NCBI RefSeq assembly: GCF_000986785.1
Contig: NZ_LAYY01000100.1
Location: forward strand, 1 to 64,000
Length of the DNA: 64,000 bases
Origin: Mesobacillus campisalis
GTDB lineage: Bacteria; Bacillota; Bacilli; Bacillales; Cytobacillaceae
Reading direction: 5' to 3'
The translations under genes were made by a program, and so were the position numbers. Positions 51,700-60,770 of the stretch are shown here, piece after piece. The number at the start of each line of letters is the position of its first letter. Position 1 is the stretch's first letter. Below the pieces are notes generated by a model, which had not been told where the DNA came from, did not search any database, and saw only the letters and a list, made by a program, of their open reading frames with translations.

Positions 51700-52347
51700 T
51701 CATTTCTTTTTTAACCGGTATAAATCCAGCGTTTTATACCCTTGCGCCAAAACCTCCACCATTTGCTGCCGGCGCTTTTCCCTGGTCTGCTGCTGCTTCG
51801 CCGAGAAGATGTGGCGCGCCCAGTCGCGTCTGTAGCCTGGCGTCAGGCTTTGGTAAAAAGCGAGCTGTTCCGGATGGTCAGCCAGCAGTGCTTCCACATC
51901 CTTTACATTGTCCTCATAATCCCCGACGCACTGGCTCGCAGCCGGCGTTTTCACAGCCTTCTTCTTTTCACGCTTCAGGCCAACAACGGTGAACACATCG
52001 TCCATGCTTACCATTCGGGCAAATTTAATATCGCTGCTGCCCACATAGCCATCTTCCCCAACCTTCAGTGCCGGAAAGATTTCATCGCGGTGAACGTAGG
52101 TGTCATAGCGCTTGTTGCCCTTTTTTGGGTAGGCAAAATAGAGATAGCCTTTCTCTGCCAGTAGCTGATCGTTTTCCACAATCGCCTTGGTGTGCTCCGC
52201 CATCTCATCGATATTTTCAACAAAGATAAAAATTCCATCATGGTTTTGCGTTAGCGGGCTGTGTGCAAACAGGTGATAGTCCTCAGGCTGGTTGACGACC
52301 GCCATATTGGTGAATCTATCTAGTTTCAGTTTTTCAATAATCGTCAT
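51700..52347 (-). CDS. YdeI/OmdA family protein
   Basis: This 215-residue protein has an N-terminal domain of about 130 residues (MTIIEKLKLDRFTNMAVVNQ, IFIFVENIDEMAEHTKAIVE, GYLYFAYPKKGNKRYDTYVH) and a C-terminal OmdA-like domain (LADHPEQLAFYQSLTPGYRRDWARHIFSAKQQQTREKRR) as in YdeI and the OmpD-associated, bacteriocin-protection group. Function in Gram-positives is not known. It overlaps the AAA ATPase gene by 14 bp and is cotranscribed. Confidence 0.82.
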   Translation of the reverse strand: MTIIEKLKLDRFTNMAVVNQPEDYHLFAHSPLTQNHDGIFIFVENIDEMAEHTKAIVENDQLLAEKGYLYFAYPKKGNKRYDTYVHRDEIFPALKVGEDGYVGSSDIKFARMVSMDDVFTVVGLKREKKKAVKTPAASQCVGDYEDNVKDVEALLADHPEQLAFYQSLTPGYRRDWARHIFSAKQQQTREKRRQQMVEVLAQGYKTLDLYRLKKK

Positions 52348-53104
52348 GTCCGGCTCCTTCTTCTTCTAATAAATGGTGAAGCATCCTGTTTTTATCTTCA
52401 AAAAACTGCTTCATAAGGCGGTAATGATTCGTTTCTTCCAGTCTTCGTTCATGGATGCCGTCTTCGCTGAACTCGTAAATCACAGCATCCGGGTAGGCCA
52501 TGATGATGGGCGAGTGGGTCGCAATGATGAACTGCGAGTTGCTCCGGACCAAATCATGGATTCTTGTGAGCATCGACATTTGCCGCAACGGCGACAGCGC
52601 GGCCTCCGGTTCATCCAGTATGTAGATCCCTTCGCCGCGGAAACGATGAAGGAAGGTCGCAAAGAACGCTTCGCCATGCGACTGCTCATGGAGCGAAAGC
52701 CCGCCATACGAGTCGATGACTTTGGGCAAGCCAGGCTCTTGATCCATTTCTTCAATATTTGAAGCAACATTGTAAAAACTTTCGGCCCGCAGGAAAAATC
52801 CGTCCCGCGGCCTGTCTACTCCCCTGACCAGTTTTAGATAGTCCGCGAGCTTGGAGTGGGAGTCGTAGGTGGAGAAATTGAAGTTGAAGGTTCCTCCTTC
52901 CGGGTTGAAACCCAGAGCAACCGCCACCGCTTCCAGCAGCGTCGACTTCCCCATGCCATTTTCACCAATGAAAAAAGTCACTTTTGGGTGAAGGGGCAGC
53001 TCGTCCATCCCCTTCACGCTCGGAAGGCTGAATGGGTACTGGCTGTAGGAAGGAATGATGTCTCTTTTTAAACTTACTCTTCTCACATATTGTGCAGGTA
53101 ACAT
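52334..53104 (-). CDS. AAA-family ATPase (ABC/SMC-like)
   Basis: This 256-residue protein has Walker A (FFIGENGMGKSTLLEAVA), a signature-like GGLSLHEQSHGEAFFATF, Walker B with catalytic Glu (GIYILDEPEAALSP) and an H-loop (FIIATHSPIIMAYPDAVIYEF). It is a stand-alone ATPase with an ABC-type head and no transporter partner, of the kind called putative ATPase in many Firmicutes. The ATG at 53104 follows CGGAG; a TTG two codons earlier is less likely. It is the first gene of the AAA-YdeI-FixH cluster. Confidence 0.9.
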   Translation of the reverse strand: MLPAQYVRRVSLKRDIIPSYSQYPFSLPSVKGMDELPLHPKVTFFIGENGMGKSTLLEAVAVALGFNPEGGTFNFNFSTYDSHSKLADYLKLVRGVDRPRDGFFLRAESFYNVASNIEEMDQEPGLPKVIDSYGGLSLHEQSHGEAFFATFLHRFRGEGIYILDEPEAALSPLRQMSMLTRIHDLVRSNSQFIIATHSPIIMAYPDAVIYEFSEDGIHERRLEETNHYRLMKQFFEDKNRMLHHLLEEEGAGHDDY

Positions 53105-53198
53105 AAGCAATACTCCGAACTTGTTTTCTTCTATTTTAGCATCTTGCCTGTGGAAAATCCTAAAGTGGTGGCATGCTGAAAGGCGGGGATTTGCCCCT

Positions 53199-53322
53199 TG
53201 TCACAGTTTAGACACAGGTTTTTCAAATAAGCCAGATAATTGACGCAATCCCGTCAATAATTGATGCAATACTTTTAGTCATTGATGCAATTCCGGAGAT
53301 AATTGATGCAACCCCCGCATGA
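53199..53322 (+). repeat. 21-bp repeat element, copy 7 (complete, with extra decayed units)
   Basis: The leader TGTCACAGTTTAGACACAGG begins at 53199. Units start at 53239, 53260, 53281 and 53302 (ATTGACGCAAT, then ATTGATGCAAT twice, then ATTGATGCAAC). About two further decayed units follow to 53365 (ATCGAGGCAAT). No gene lies in this 53105-53450 gap. Confidence 0.92.
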
Positions 53323-53450
53323 TCGAGGCAATGCCGGAGAAAATGGATCCCAATTCGCCCCGTGGATGAGGGAATACCCCAAATAATCGCAGCAATTCGC
53401 TGCATAACGGATTCAATTAATGAAAATCAGCCTGCACAGGCCATCCTCTC

Positions 53451-53942
53451 TCACTTTTTCAGGTGTTCTCCGAGCCATTCCCTAAAAAGGGCATTCAATT
53501 CCTTCGTTTTCTGCTCCTTCAGCCACTCGACCTGGTCAATCGGCAGCGTCAGCTTCAAGGTGACCTTCTCATTGGGCATTTCCACTTTCCTTATTTCCTC
53601 GAGCGTGATGCCTTGTTCGATGTCTGGGAACTCCAGGTCGTTTTCGTGCACTTTGAGCAGGCCGGGATACTCGTCCGGGTCTTCAAGGTCGCAGAACAAG
53701 TTCAGGTGCGGCAGCCTCCCCGGCACTATTTTTAAAAACATGAACGAACTTATGACTCTGTTATCTTCCAATTCTATTTCAATAATGTGGCTTTCATTGT
53801 CCTTGTATCTTCGCAAAACCACTTCGCTTACGATCATATCCAATTCCAGGCTGCACCCTTTGGACGATTCGAAAACATAGAGTGCACTGTTGAATAGATA
53901 GATGCTTTCCCCATCGATTGTTACAGATTTTACGCCAGCCAT
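53451..53942 (-). CDS. hypothetical cytoplasmic protein
   Basis: I do not recognise this 163-residue protein. It is acidic and soluble, with a beta-strand-rich first half (VTIDGESIYLFNSALYVFES, IIEIELEDNRVISSFMFLKIV) and a helical C-terminus (DQVEWLKEQKTKELNALFREWL). No signal peptide or membrane segment is present. GGGGGATGAAGC precedes the ATG. It is monocistronic between a repeat element and the LysM-3D promoter region, with codon use like its neighbours. Confidence 0.65.
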   Translation of the reverse strand: MAGVKSVTIDGESIYLFNSALYVFESSKGCSLELDMIVSEVVLRRYKDNESHIIEIELEDNRVISSFMFLKIVPGRLPHLNLFCDLEDPDEYPGLLKVHENDLEFPDIEQGITLEEIRKVEMPNEKVTLKLTLPIDQVEWLKEQKTKELNALFREWLGEHLKK

Positions 53943-54065
53943 GCTTCATCCCCCATACGCATTTTGTACAGACGGTGCTGTGTCGAATACTACCATCTTA
54001 CCATTTAAGCACGATAGGAATCATCTTCAAATCTCGGGAAACCAGATATTACAGGCCTCGAAATT

Positions 54066-54092
54066 TGTTACATTGTGTTACAGGGCTGTTAT
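54066..54092 (+). promoter_or_regulatory. WalR-type binding site before the LysM-3D gene
   Basis: TGTTAC at 54076 and TGTTAT at 54087 fit the WalR consensus TGTWAH-N5-TGTWAH exactly. A third half-site TGTTAC lies at 54066. A probable SigA -10 TATAAT lies at 54148-54153 with TTATTG 17 bp upstream. WalR is known to activate yocH, a gene for the same protein type, in B. subtilis. Confidence 0.65.
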
Positions 54093-54192
54093 GTTCGTCA
54101 CCCAATTTATATCTCGTTGTCCTTTTATTGTAAGACTCCTATGTTAGTATAATCATCGTAGTCAAAAGAAAGCCGATGGGAGGCAAGGAAAA

Positions 54193-54990
54193 ATGAAACG
54201 AAAATTTTTATCTTTGATTGCAGCAGCGGCATTCTTTATCACAGCCGCGGGAAGCGTGCAAGCAGAACAAGTCGTCGTCAAACAGGGTGACACCCTGTAC
54301 GGTCTTTCGAAACAATACGGAGTATCCGTTGCATCCATTAAAAAATGGAACAATCTATCAGGTGACGTGATCCATCCAAATCAAACGCTCGAAGTTTCAC
54401 CAGTCAAAACAGTTTTGGTAAGTAAAGGGGACACCCTTTGGAATATTTCTCAAGTCTATGGAGTATCAGTGGATAATCTGATGAAGTGGAACTCTCTATC
54501 ATCCGACCTGATCCACCCTGGTTTGGCATTAACCATTTATACGGACGTACATAATGCTGTACCTGTAAAAACAGAAAAAGCTCAAAACGTTCAAAATGTT
54601 TCAGCCAAAGCGAAAAAAGCACCAGCTAAAACAACAGCACAGGCAAAAGCAAAGGCTCCAGTTGCACAAACTGCGGCAGCCCAGACTTCTGCCCCTTCAG
54701 GCAAGGAAATCATGGTCGAAGCAACAGCTTATACAGCTGACTGCGAAGGCTGCATCGGAATCACGAAAACAGGTGTTGACCTGAAAGCCAATCCAAATGC
54801 AAAAGTCATTGCCGTAGATCCATCTGTCATCCCGCTTGGTTCAAAAGTGTACGTGCAGGGGTATGGGTATGCAACAGCTGAAGATATCGGCGGAGCAATC
54901 AAAGGAAACAGAATCGATGTATTCATCCCTGAACAAAGCGATGCACTCGCATGGGGAAGGAAGCAAGTTAAAGTCACAATCGTAGAATAA
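54193..54990 (+). CDS. secreted cell-wall protein with two LysM domains and a 3D domain (YocH-like)
   Basis: This 265-residue protein has a signal peptide (residues 1-24, AAGSVQAEQ), two LysM domains (VVVKQGDTLYGLSKQYGVSV at 25-70 and VLVSKGDTLWNISQVYGVSV at 75-118), an Ala/Lys/Gln linker (125-175) and a C-terminal 3D domain (176-265: VEATAYTADCEGCIGITKTG, VIAVDPSVIPLGSKVYV, AEDIGGAIKGNRIDVFI). It is probably a muralytic enzyme. It has the architecture of B. subtilis YocH and a fitting WalR site. The single-LysM paralogue at 10512 shares the 3D domain almost block for block. Confidence 0.94.
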   Translation: MKRKFLSLIAAAAFFITAAGSVQAEQVVVKQGDTLYGLSKQYGVSVASIKKWNNLSGDVIHPNQTLEVSPVKTVLVSKGDTLWNISQVYGVSVDNLMKWNSLSSDLIHPGLALTIYTDVHNAVPVKTEKAQNVQNVSAKAKKAPAKTTAQAKAKAPVAQTAAAQTSAPSGKEIMVEATAYTADCEGCIGITKTGVDLKANPNAKVIAVDPSVIPLGSKVYVQGYGYATAEDIGGAIKGNRIDVFIPEQSDALAWGRKQVKVTIVE

Positions 54991-54993
54991 GAG

Positions 54994-55023
54994 GAAAGCC
55001 CCCAGTTTTGGGGGCTTTTTTTC
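54994..55023. terminator. terminator between LysM-3D and small membrane gene
   Basis: AAAGCCCCC and GGGGGCTTT form a nine-base stem followed by seven T on plus. Confidence 0.88.
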
Positions 55024-55345
55024 ATATATAAAAGAATAGCAGAATAGCATTAACGGCAAATAGGGCGATAAGCACGGCCGTCAGCGCCCGGTTGCTAAGT
55101 TTCCCCGAAAAATAGGCGTTTGTCAGTCCGAAATAGAGGACGCCCACCCCGGCGATAAACATCAGAAATTCGGTGATTTTATCATTGATCGGGTACACAT
55201 GGCCTGCCCCGAACCTTTCTGTCAATCCGGCTGCCGCCCACAGAAGCAGCAGCACTCCTCCAATCACATTGTACAGCTTCTGCTGGCTCATTTCTTTTAT
55301 AGGCTTGGCGGGAACATGGTCTTCCTTTCTCAATGGCTCCATCAT
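55022..55345 (-). CDS. small membrane protein with three helices
   Basis: This 107-residue protein has a hydrophilic N-terminus and three hydrophobic segments (YNVIGGVLLLLWAAAGL, ITEFLMFIAGVGVLYFGLTNAYF and LTAVLIALFAVNAILLFFYI). I do not recognise a family. GGGAGGTTGA precedes tandem ATG codons. It lies alone between the LysM-3D gene and ftsZ. Confidence 0.65.
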   Translation of the reverse strand: MMEPLRKEDHVPAKPIKEMSQQKLYNVIGGVLLLLWAAAGLTERFGAGHVYPINDKITEFLMFIAGVGVLYFGLTNAYFSGKLSNRALTAVLIALFAVNAILLFFYI

Positions 55346-55402
55346 TCAACCTCCCTTTTTTATTGAATCTACCCGTCAGGATGGCAGAATTAACGAATTC
55401 CT

Positions 55403-55439
55403 AAAAAAAAGGCCAAATCACGAGTGATTTGGCCTTTTT
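55403..55439 (-). terminator. terminator of ftsZ
   Basis: AAAAAGGCCAAATCA and TGATTTGGCCTTTTT form a perfect 15-bp stem, directly after the ftsZ stop; T run on minus. Confidence 0.92.
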
Positions 55440-55441
55440 GG

Positions 55442-56713
55442 TTACCGTCTTCTGCTTCGCTTCCGCAGGAATGCTGGGACATCAAGCGAATCGTCCTGCC
55501 TCTGAGGCTGCCGCTCGTAAGGGGCAGGTGAAGGCTGGCTGTTGCTGCCTTGCTGGTCTGGGTGGTTTTGTTGGCCATGGTTCCTGCCTTGCCCGGAGTT
55601 TGTATCTTGGCCATAGCTTCCACCTTGGCCGTAATTCGAAGGCTCTGCGTAGGCAACCGTCTCCCGCTGCCTGGACTGCGAGGCCTCGTATTGCTGGCGG
55701 GAATTTGCGATCATGTCTCCTGGCCGGCGCGAGGCGTTCGATGGCTGAGCTTCCTCCTCATCATGATCAAAACCGGTTGCAATCACGGTCACCATGATTT
55801 CCTTATTCAGGTTTTCATTGATGACCGATCCAAAAATCATGTTCAGCTGTTCATCGGTTGCGGCCGCCACAATATCGGCCGCTTCCTGTACTTCATATAA
55901 ACTGAGGTTTGTGCCGCCTGTGATGTTCATCAGGACGCCTTTCGCTCCAGTGATTGATGTTTCGAGCAGCGGCGAGGATATCGCCTTTTTGGCGGCTTCG
56001 GCGGCCCGGTCTTCCCCAGACGCCACCCCGATGCCCATCAGCGCTGTTCCTCTGTTGGACATGATCGTTTTTACGTCGGCAAAGTCCAGGTTGATCAAGC
56101 CTGGTACGGCAATGAGGTCGGAAATGCCCTGCACACCCTGCCTGAGAACATTGTCGGCCTCCCTGAAGGCTTCAACCATCGGCGTTTTCCTGTCGACGAT
56201 TTCCAGCAATCGTTCGTTTGGAATGATGATCAAAGTATTGACAGCTTTTTTCATCTCTTCAATTCCGGCTGCCGCATTTTGTGCCCGCTTGCGGCCTTCA
56301 AATCCGAAAGGACGAGTCACCACCCCAATTGTAAGGGCGCCAAGTTCGCGCGCGATATGGGCAATTTCCGGAGCGGCTCCAGTTCCGGTTCCGCCGCCCA
56401 TTCCGGCCGTGACGAACACCATGTCCGCACCTTGCAAGGCATCCTTGATTTGCTGCCTGCTTTCCTCGACAGCCTTCCTGCCGATTTCCGGATTTGCTCC
56501 GGCGCCAAGGCCTCTGGTCAGCGAACCGCCTATCTGCATCGTGACCTCCGCTCTTGACATATTGAGCGCTTGCGCGTCTGTATTCACGGCAATGAACTCT
56601 ACTCCCTGCACGCCGTCCTCAATCATTCGGTTCACGGCATTGTTTCCTCCGCCGCCAACGCCAATTACTTTTATAGTGGCAAATTGATCAATATTGGTTT
56701 CAAATTCCAACAT
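55442..56713 (-). CDS. ftsZ: cell division protein FtsZ, isolated gene
   Basis: This 423-residue tubulin homologue has all key motifs: [14 protein letters not shown], the GTP-binding [10 protein letters not shown], and the T7 loop [15 protein letters not shown] with catalytic Asp residues. The globular core (residues 1-315) looks like an ordinary Bacillus FtsZ. The C-terminal linker (about 316-405) is unusual, rich in Gln, Gly, Asn, Tyr and Ser with repeated [21 protein letters not shown]. The C-terminal peptide [17 protein letters not shown] for FtsA/SepF/EzrA binding is intact. No ftsA or other division gene is near, unlike the usual dcw-cluster gene. It has its own terminator. Confidence 0.96.
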   Translation of the reverse strand: MLEFETNIDQFATIKVIGVGGGGNNAVNRMIEDGVQGVEFIAVNTDAQALNMSRAEVTMQIGGSLTRGLGAGANPEIGRKAVEESRQQIKDALQGADMVFVTAGMGGGTGTGAAPEIAHIARELGALTIGVVTRPFGFEGRKRAQNAAAGIEEMKKAVNTLIIIPNERLLEIVDRKTPMVEAFREADNVLRQGVQGISDLIAVPGLINLDFADVKTIMSNRGTALMGIGVASGEDRAAEAAKKAISSPLLETSITGAKGVLMNITGGTNLSLYEVQEAADIVAAATDEQLNMIFGSVINENLNKEIMVTVIATGFDHDEEEAQPSNASRRPGDMIANSRQQYEASQSRQRETVAYAEPSNYGQGGSYGQDTNSGQGRNHGQQNHPDQQGSNSQPSPAPYERQPQRQDDSLDVPAFLRKRSRRR

Positions 56714-56908
56714 ATGTAAGTCCCCCTAATAGCTTCAGATTGCCCCCTATTTATCTCTATACTTATAAAATTCGCCATCGCCGCGGAAATTCTGTCTTAT
56801 CCTGCGATTTGTTAAAGAACTGTAATTTTACAGTAATAAAGTGAAATGGGGCATTTTATTACTAGTACGAGGAATATAGGGGATTGTCCCTTGATTTTAT
56901 TCCCTCTA

Positions 56909-57012
56909 GGGGGAATATATCATATTTTAGGGGGAATAAAACAGGATTTTGGGGGAATATATTGCTGCTTACGGGGAATAAAGCCACTTTTATTGCCTGT
57001 AGGGGGATTATA
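56909..57012 (+). repeat. short repeats with GGGGGAATA cores
   Basis: GGGGGAATATA, GGGGGAATAAA, GGGGGAATATA, GGGGAATAAA and GGGGGATTATA recur with 20-29 bp spacing, starting at 56909, 56930, 56951, 56973 and 57002. It lies 200 bp upstream of ftsZ in a 360-bp region without a gene. Degenerate versions of GGGRAATA also lie at 25850-26020. Confidence 0.7.
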
Positions 57013-57037
57013 ATGCGGCCAATTTGGATAAAAACAA

Positions 57038-57066
57038 GAAAAACCCGCCAAAATTGGCGGGTTTTT
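57038..57066 (-). terminator. terminator of the EthD-like gene
   Basis: AAACCCGCCA pairs with TGGCGGGTTT; T-rich on both sides, directly after the stop. Confidence 0.85.
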
Positions 57067-57073
57067 ACGTATT

Positions 57074-57376
57074 TTAGTCTACAATGACCACGACTGGCGG
57101 CTTGTTCAGATACTTCATGATATTCGCCAGGTCCCTCTGCACTTCCTGGAACTCCGGTGTCGCCAGGGACTGGCTCAGGACGGCCGGATTTTCAAACTCA
57201 AGCTCGGCAATCAGGTAAAGCTTCTCGGTTGTGTTCATGGCCTGGAGGACGCGCTGGACTTTCGCTCCCTTGATGTTAGGTACCTTTTCAACAAGCGGAA
57301 TATGTACTTCATGATAATACTGCTCGAATCCTTCCACGTCCTTCGGCTGGTCATACATCACAATCATCTTGGCCAT
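57074..57376 (-). CDS. EthD-family small protein
   Basis: This 100-residue protein is a dimeric alpha/beta barrel of the EthD type: MAKMIVMYDQPKDVEGFEQYYHEVHIPLVEKVPNIKGAKV, with the conserved HIPLVEKVP, and a C-terminal LATPEFQEVQRDLANIM. EthD-like proteins include accessory proteins of ether degradation and many of unknown function. The ATG at 57376 follows AGGGGGTAAGGC; upstream extension in the frame is not supported. Confidence 0.87.
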   Translation of the reverse strand: MAKMIVMYDQPKDVEGFEQYYHEVHIPLVEKVPNIKGAKVQRVLQAMNTTEKLYLIAELEFENPAVLSQSLATPEFQEVQRDLANIMKYLNKPPVVVIVD

Positions 57377-57465
57377 TGCCTTACCCCCTTGAATAGAATT
57401 CTTCCTGTCTATTATAAAAGACACACAGGGCAAGCCGACAGGAAAACCATTCGACAATTCTCTGC

Positions 57466-58095
57466 CTACGCGAGGATTTCCCATTGCCTGCGGCTCGCTA
57501 CCTCCAAAAGCCGGGGCTCAGGCTGAACGGCCACCGGGTTGCCCACTAGCTCCAGCACATTCAAGTCCGTATAGCTGTCTCCGTAGGCAAAGCTGTTTTC
57601 CCAGTCCACTTCCATATGTGACAGGCGCTCATGTACGACTTCCCTTTTGCGGCTGCCATTTATGTATTGCAGGTTTTTTTTGTGAAAATTAGTGCCGATG
57701 ACCTCATCAAATGGGAGCTTGGCGGCCACCGAATTCAGGAGAGGCTGAAAAGCGCCTGACACCAGCATAATATAATACCCATCCTCCCGATGCTGCTGCA
57801 GCCTTGCGAGCATAGGCTCACTCAGCTTTTCACTCATCATGCTCCCCAGCTGGGAAAAAAACTGGTTAACCTCCGTTTCCGGAACCTTTCCAAAAGCTGA
57901 GATATAGCTGCGCATCGAATGCTCCCTCATCCTTTGCTCGGGGTAAAGCTTGCATTTATAGGCGGCATATATCGGCAGAATTCTCGACATAAAGGAGCGG
58001 TATTTCTGCGGGTGGGTTTTCAAGTGCTTCATCAACAGCGGAAATGTTTCTTCCGGAAACAGCGTGCGGTCAAAATCAAAAATCGCTACTCTCAT
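57466..58095 (-). CDS. HAD-superfamily phosphatase (SerB/HAD-IB type)
   Basis: This 209-residue protein has HAD motif I with nucleophile Asp (VAIFDFDRTLFPEE), motif II Ser (IMLVSGAFQPLL), Lys in GSRKREVVHERL and motif IV (SFAYGDSYTDLNVLELVGNPVAVQPEPRLLEVA). The cap and the motif spacing fit HAD-IB phosphatases, related to phosphoserine phosphatases and CicA. The substrate is unknown. The ATG at 58095 follows GGAAGGTTGATGAG; upstream frame extension is not used. It may be cotranscribed with the EthD-like gene 90 bp downstream. Confidence 0.87.
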   Translation of the reverse strand: MRVAIFDFDRTLFPEETFPLLMKHLKTHPQKYRSFMSRILPIYAAYKCKLYPEQRMREHSMRSYISAFGKVPETEVNQFFSQLGSMMSEKLSEPMLARLQQHREDGYYIMLVSGAFQPLLNSVAAKLPFDEVIGTNFHKKNLQYINGSRKREVVHERLSHMEVDWENSFAYGDSYTDLNVLELVGNPVAVQPEPRLLEVASRRQWEILA

Positions 58096-58159
58096 CTCAT
58101 CAACCTTCCAAATTTTGTTTGTTCCAAGTATACCGTAATACATAGTTAAAAGGGAGAAG

Positions 58160-58725
58160 ATATGCTTTTTAGCAGCCTTGCTGATGCAATTACAAAGGCG
58201 TAATTGCGCTTATGCGTTGTGAGTGGTGAAAGAGGTGCTGTATCAATACAAGGTCCGGCTTGCAAAGAAACTTAACAGTTCCGCTTTGATGGCGGAAGCA
58301 TGGCATCACCGTTCAGATGCGATTTCCTCTATTGCCGCATTTGTCGGAGTTCTTGGAGCGATACTGGGTGCCAGCTACAACATCCCGATTTTGGTTTATC
58401 CTGATCCTCTCGCCGGGCTTCTCGTTTCCCTGCTGGTTATTAAAATCGGCTTTTCGCTGGCAAAGGAAGCAAGCTCGACTATGATGGAGCAGGTTCTCGA
58501 TGCAGAGAAAACACAGCCTTTTATTGAAACAGCAGCGAAGATTCCTGGCGTCAAAAGAGTCATGAATTATTGGCCAGAAATCACGGACACTACCTGGTCA
58601 TCGACATCCGCGTCGGAGTCGACCCTCATATTACCGTTGAACAAGGACATCTCATCTCAAAAGAAGTAAAAAAAGCCCTGCTCGCCACAGCGACGTCCAA
58701 AAGGTCTTCGTCCACATCAACCCAT
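58160..58725 (+). pseudogene. cation diffusion facilitator gene, truncated and frameshifted
   Basis: The open part (58223-58570) encodes the middle of a CDF metal exporter: LNSSALMAEAWHHRSDAISSIAAFVGVLG with the metal-binding HHRSD, YPDPLAGLLVSLLVIKIG and MMEQVLDA. At about 58570 the frame jumps (ELLARNHGHYLVIDIRVGVD continues in the next frame), and near 58690 again (DVQKVFVHINP). The first helices are missing; SSLADAITKA at 58165 may be a scrap of them. An intact protein would have about 300 residues. It is not expected to function. Confidence 0.88.
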
Positions 58726-58728
58726 AAT

Positions 58729-58780
58729 GGGGTCAGGCACCCTTTAACACTGCACCGCAATGGGGGTCAGGCACCCTTTA
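58729..58780 (+). repeat. two copies of GGGGTCAGGCACCCTTTA
   Basis: Identical 18-bp copies begin at 58729 and 58763, 34 bp apart, just behind the last remains of the CDF gene. GGGTGCC and GGCACCC are self-complementary in part. Confidence 0.85.
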
Positions 58781-58785
58781 GCGAA

Positions 58786-58822
58786 GTAAAGAAACGCCGC
58801 GTTTTCTGCGGCGTTTCTCTTT
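58786..58822. terminator. bidirectional terminator
   Basis: AAAGAAACGCCGC and GCGGCGTTTCTCTTT pair around a six-base loop; it ends the lacI-containing operon on the minus strand. Confidence 0.88.
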
Positions 58823-58823
58823 G

Positions 58824-59843
<1,020 letters not shown>

Positions 59844-59888
59844 TCATTTTCTCCTACCCTTAGGCTCTATTTCTTTTTCAGCATGCAG

Positions 59889-60770
59889 TTATGAGACTTT
59901 CTTTAGTTTGTTTTCCTTTAAAAAGTTGAATTTTGTTTCTGATATGATAATCGCACTCAGGATGAGAATGGCTCCCACCAGCATCTTGACTGTCATCACT
60001 TCTCCCAGGATGGCGACCGAAAATACCATGCCCCAAAAGGCTTCCGTCGAAAGAATAATCGCTGCCTTTGTTTCACTGACCAGCTTCTGGGCGACCGTTT
60101 GCAATAGGTAGGCAATGGTGGTTGAAAAGATTCCGAGGTAAAGCAGGGAAAACACCCCTTCCCTCTCGAAAGAAGGTAAGTCCTCCCCCTTGAAGAGAAC
60201 AACGGCCATTCCCAGTGCGGCGGCGGTGACCATCTGGATTATCGTTAACAAAACAGGATCCGCCTCTTTTACATATTTTGCCGTATAGAAGATATGAAAA
60301 GCAAATCCAAAGGCACAGCCTAAAGTCAGCAAATCGCCAATATTGATCCCCGAGGAAAGTTTCAGCGATAACATTCCCACTCCAACCACGGCCAGAACAG
60401 TCCCTGCAAGTTCATACCTATCTATTTTTCTTTTGTACATAGCAAAGGCAATAAATGGAACAATCACTACATTCACTGCCGTTATGAAGGCATTCTTGGA
60501 AGGGGTCGTGTACTGGAGCCCTACTGTTTGGAGGGCAAAGGCCAAATAGAGAAACCCACCCAATATCGCCCCTTTCACTAAAATACTTTTATTTATATTT
60601 TTTATTTTCTTGCTGAATAGGATTCCCAATATGATGGCCCCGATCATAAATCGCCCTGCTAAAATCTGATAGGGGGTAAAGTGATCCAGGGAAATGGAAC
60701 TGGCAACAAAGCCGCTTCCCCAAATAATGGCTGTAATGGTTAGGCCTATTGCGGCAAAATATTTTTTCAT
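59889..60770 (-). CDS. EamA/DMT family transporter
   Basis: This 293-residue membrane protein has ten helices in two EamA repeats (IIWGSGFVASSISLDHFTPYQILAGRFMIG, LQTVGLQYTTPSKNAFITAVNVVIVPFIAF, and FSTTIAYLLQTVAQKLVSETKAAIILSTEAFWGMVFSVAILGE). The family carries drugs and metabolites in either direction; the substrate is not known. It starts directly at the end of the GH63-like gene, so it is cotranscribed with sugar-hydrolase genes, which is unusual and suggests uptake or export of a product of these. Confidence 0.92.
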   Translation of the reverse strand: MKKYFAAIGLTITAIIWGSGFVASSISLDHFTPYQILAGRFMIGAIILGILFSKKIKNINKSILVKGAILGGFLYLAFALQTVGLQYTTPSKNAFITAVNVVIVPFIAFAMYKRKIDRYELAGTVLAVVGVGMLSLKLSSGINIGDLLTLGCAFGFAFHIFYTAKYVKEADPVLLTIIQMVTAAALGMAVVLFKGEDLPSFEREGVFSLLYLGIFSTTIAYLLQTVAQKLVSETKAAIILSTEAFWGMVFSVAILGEVMTVKMLVGAILILSAIIISETKFNFLKENKLKKVS

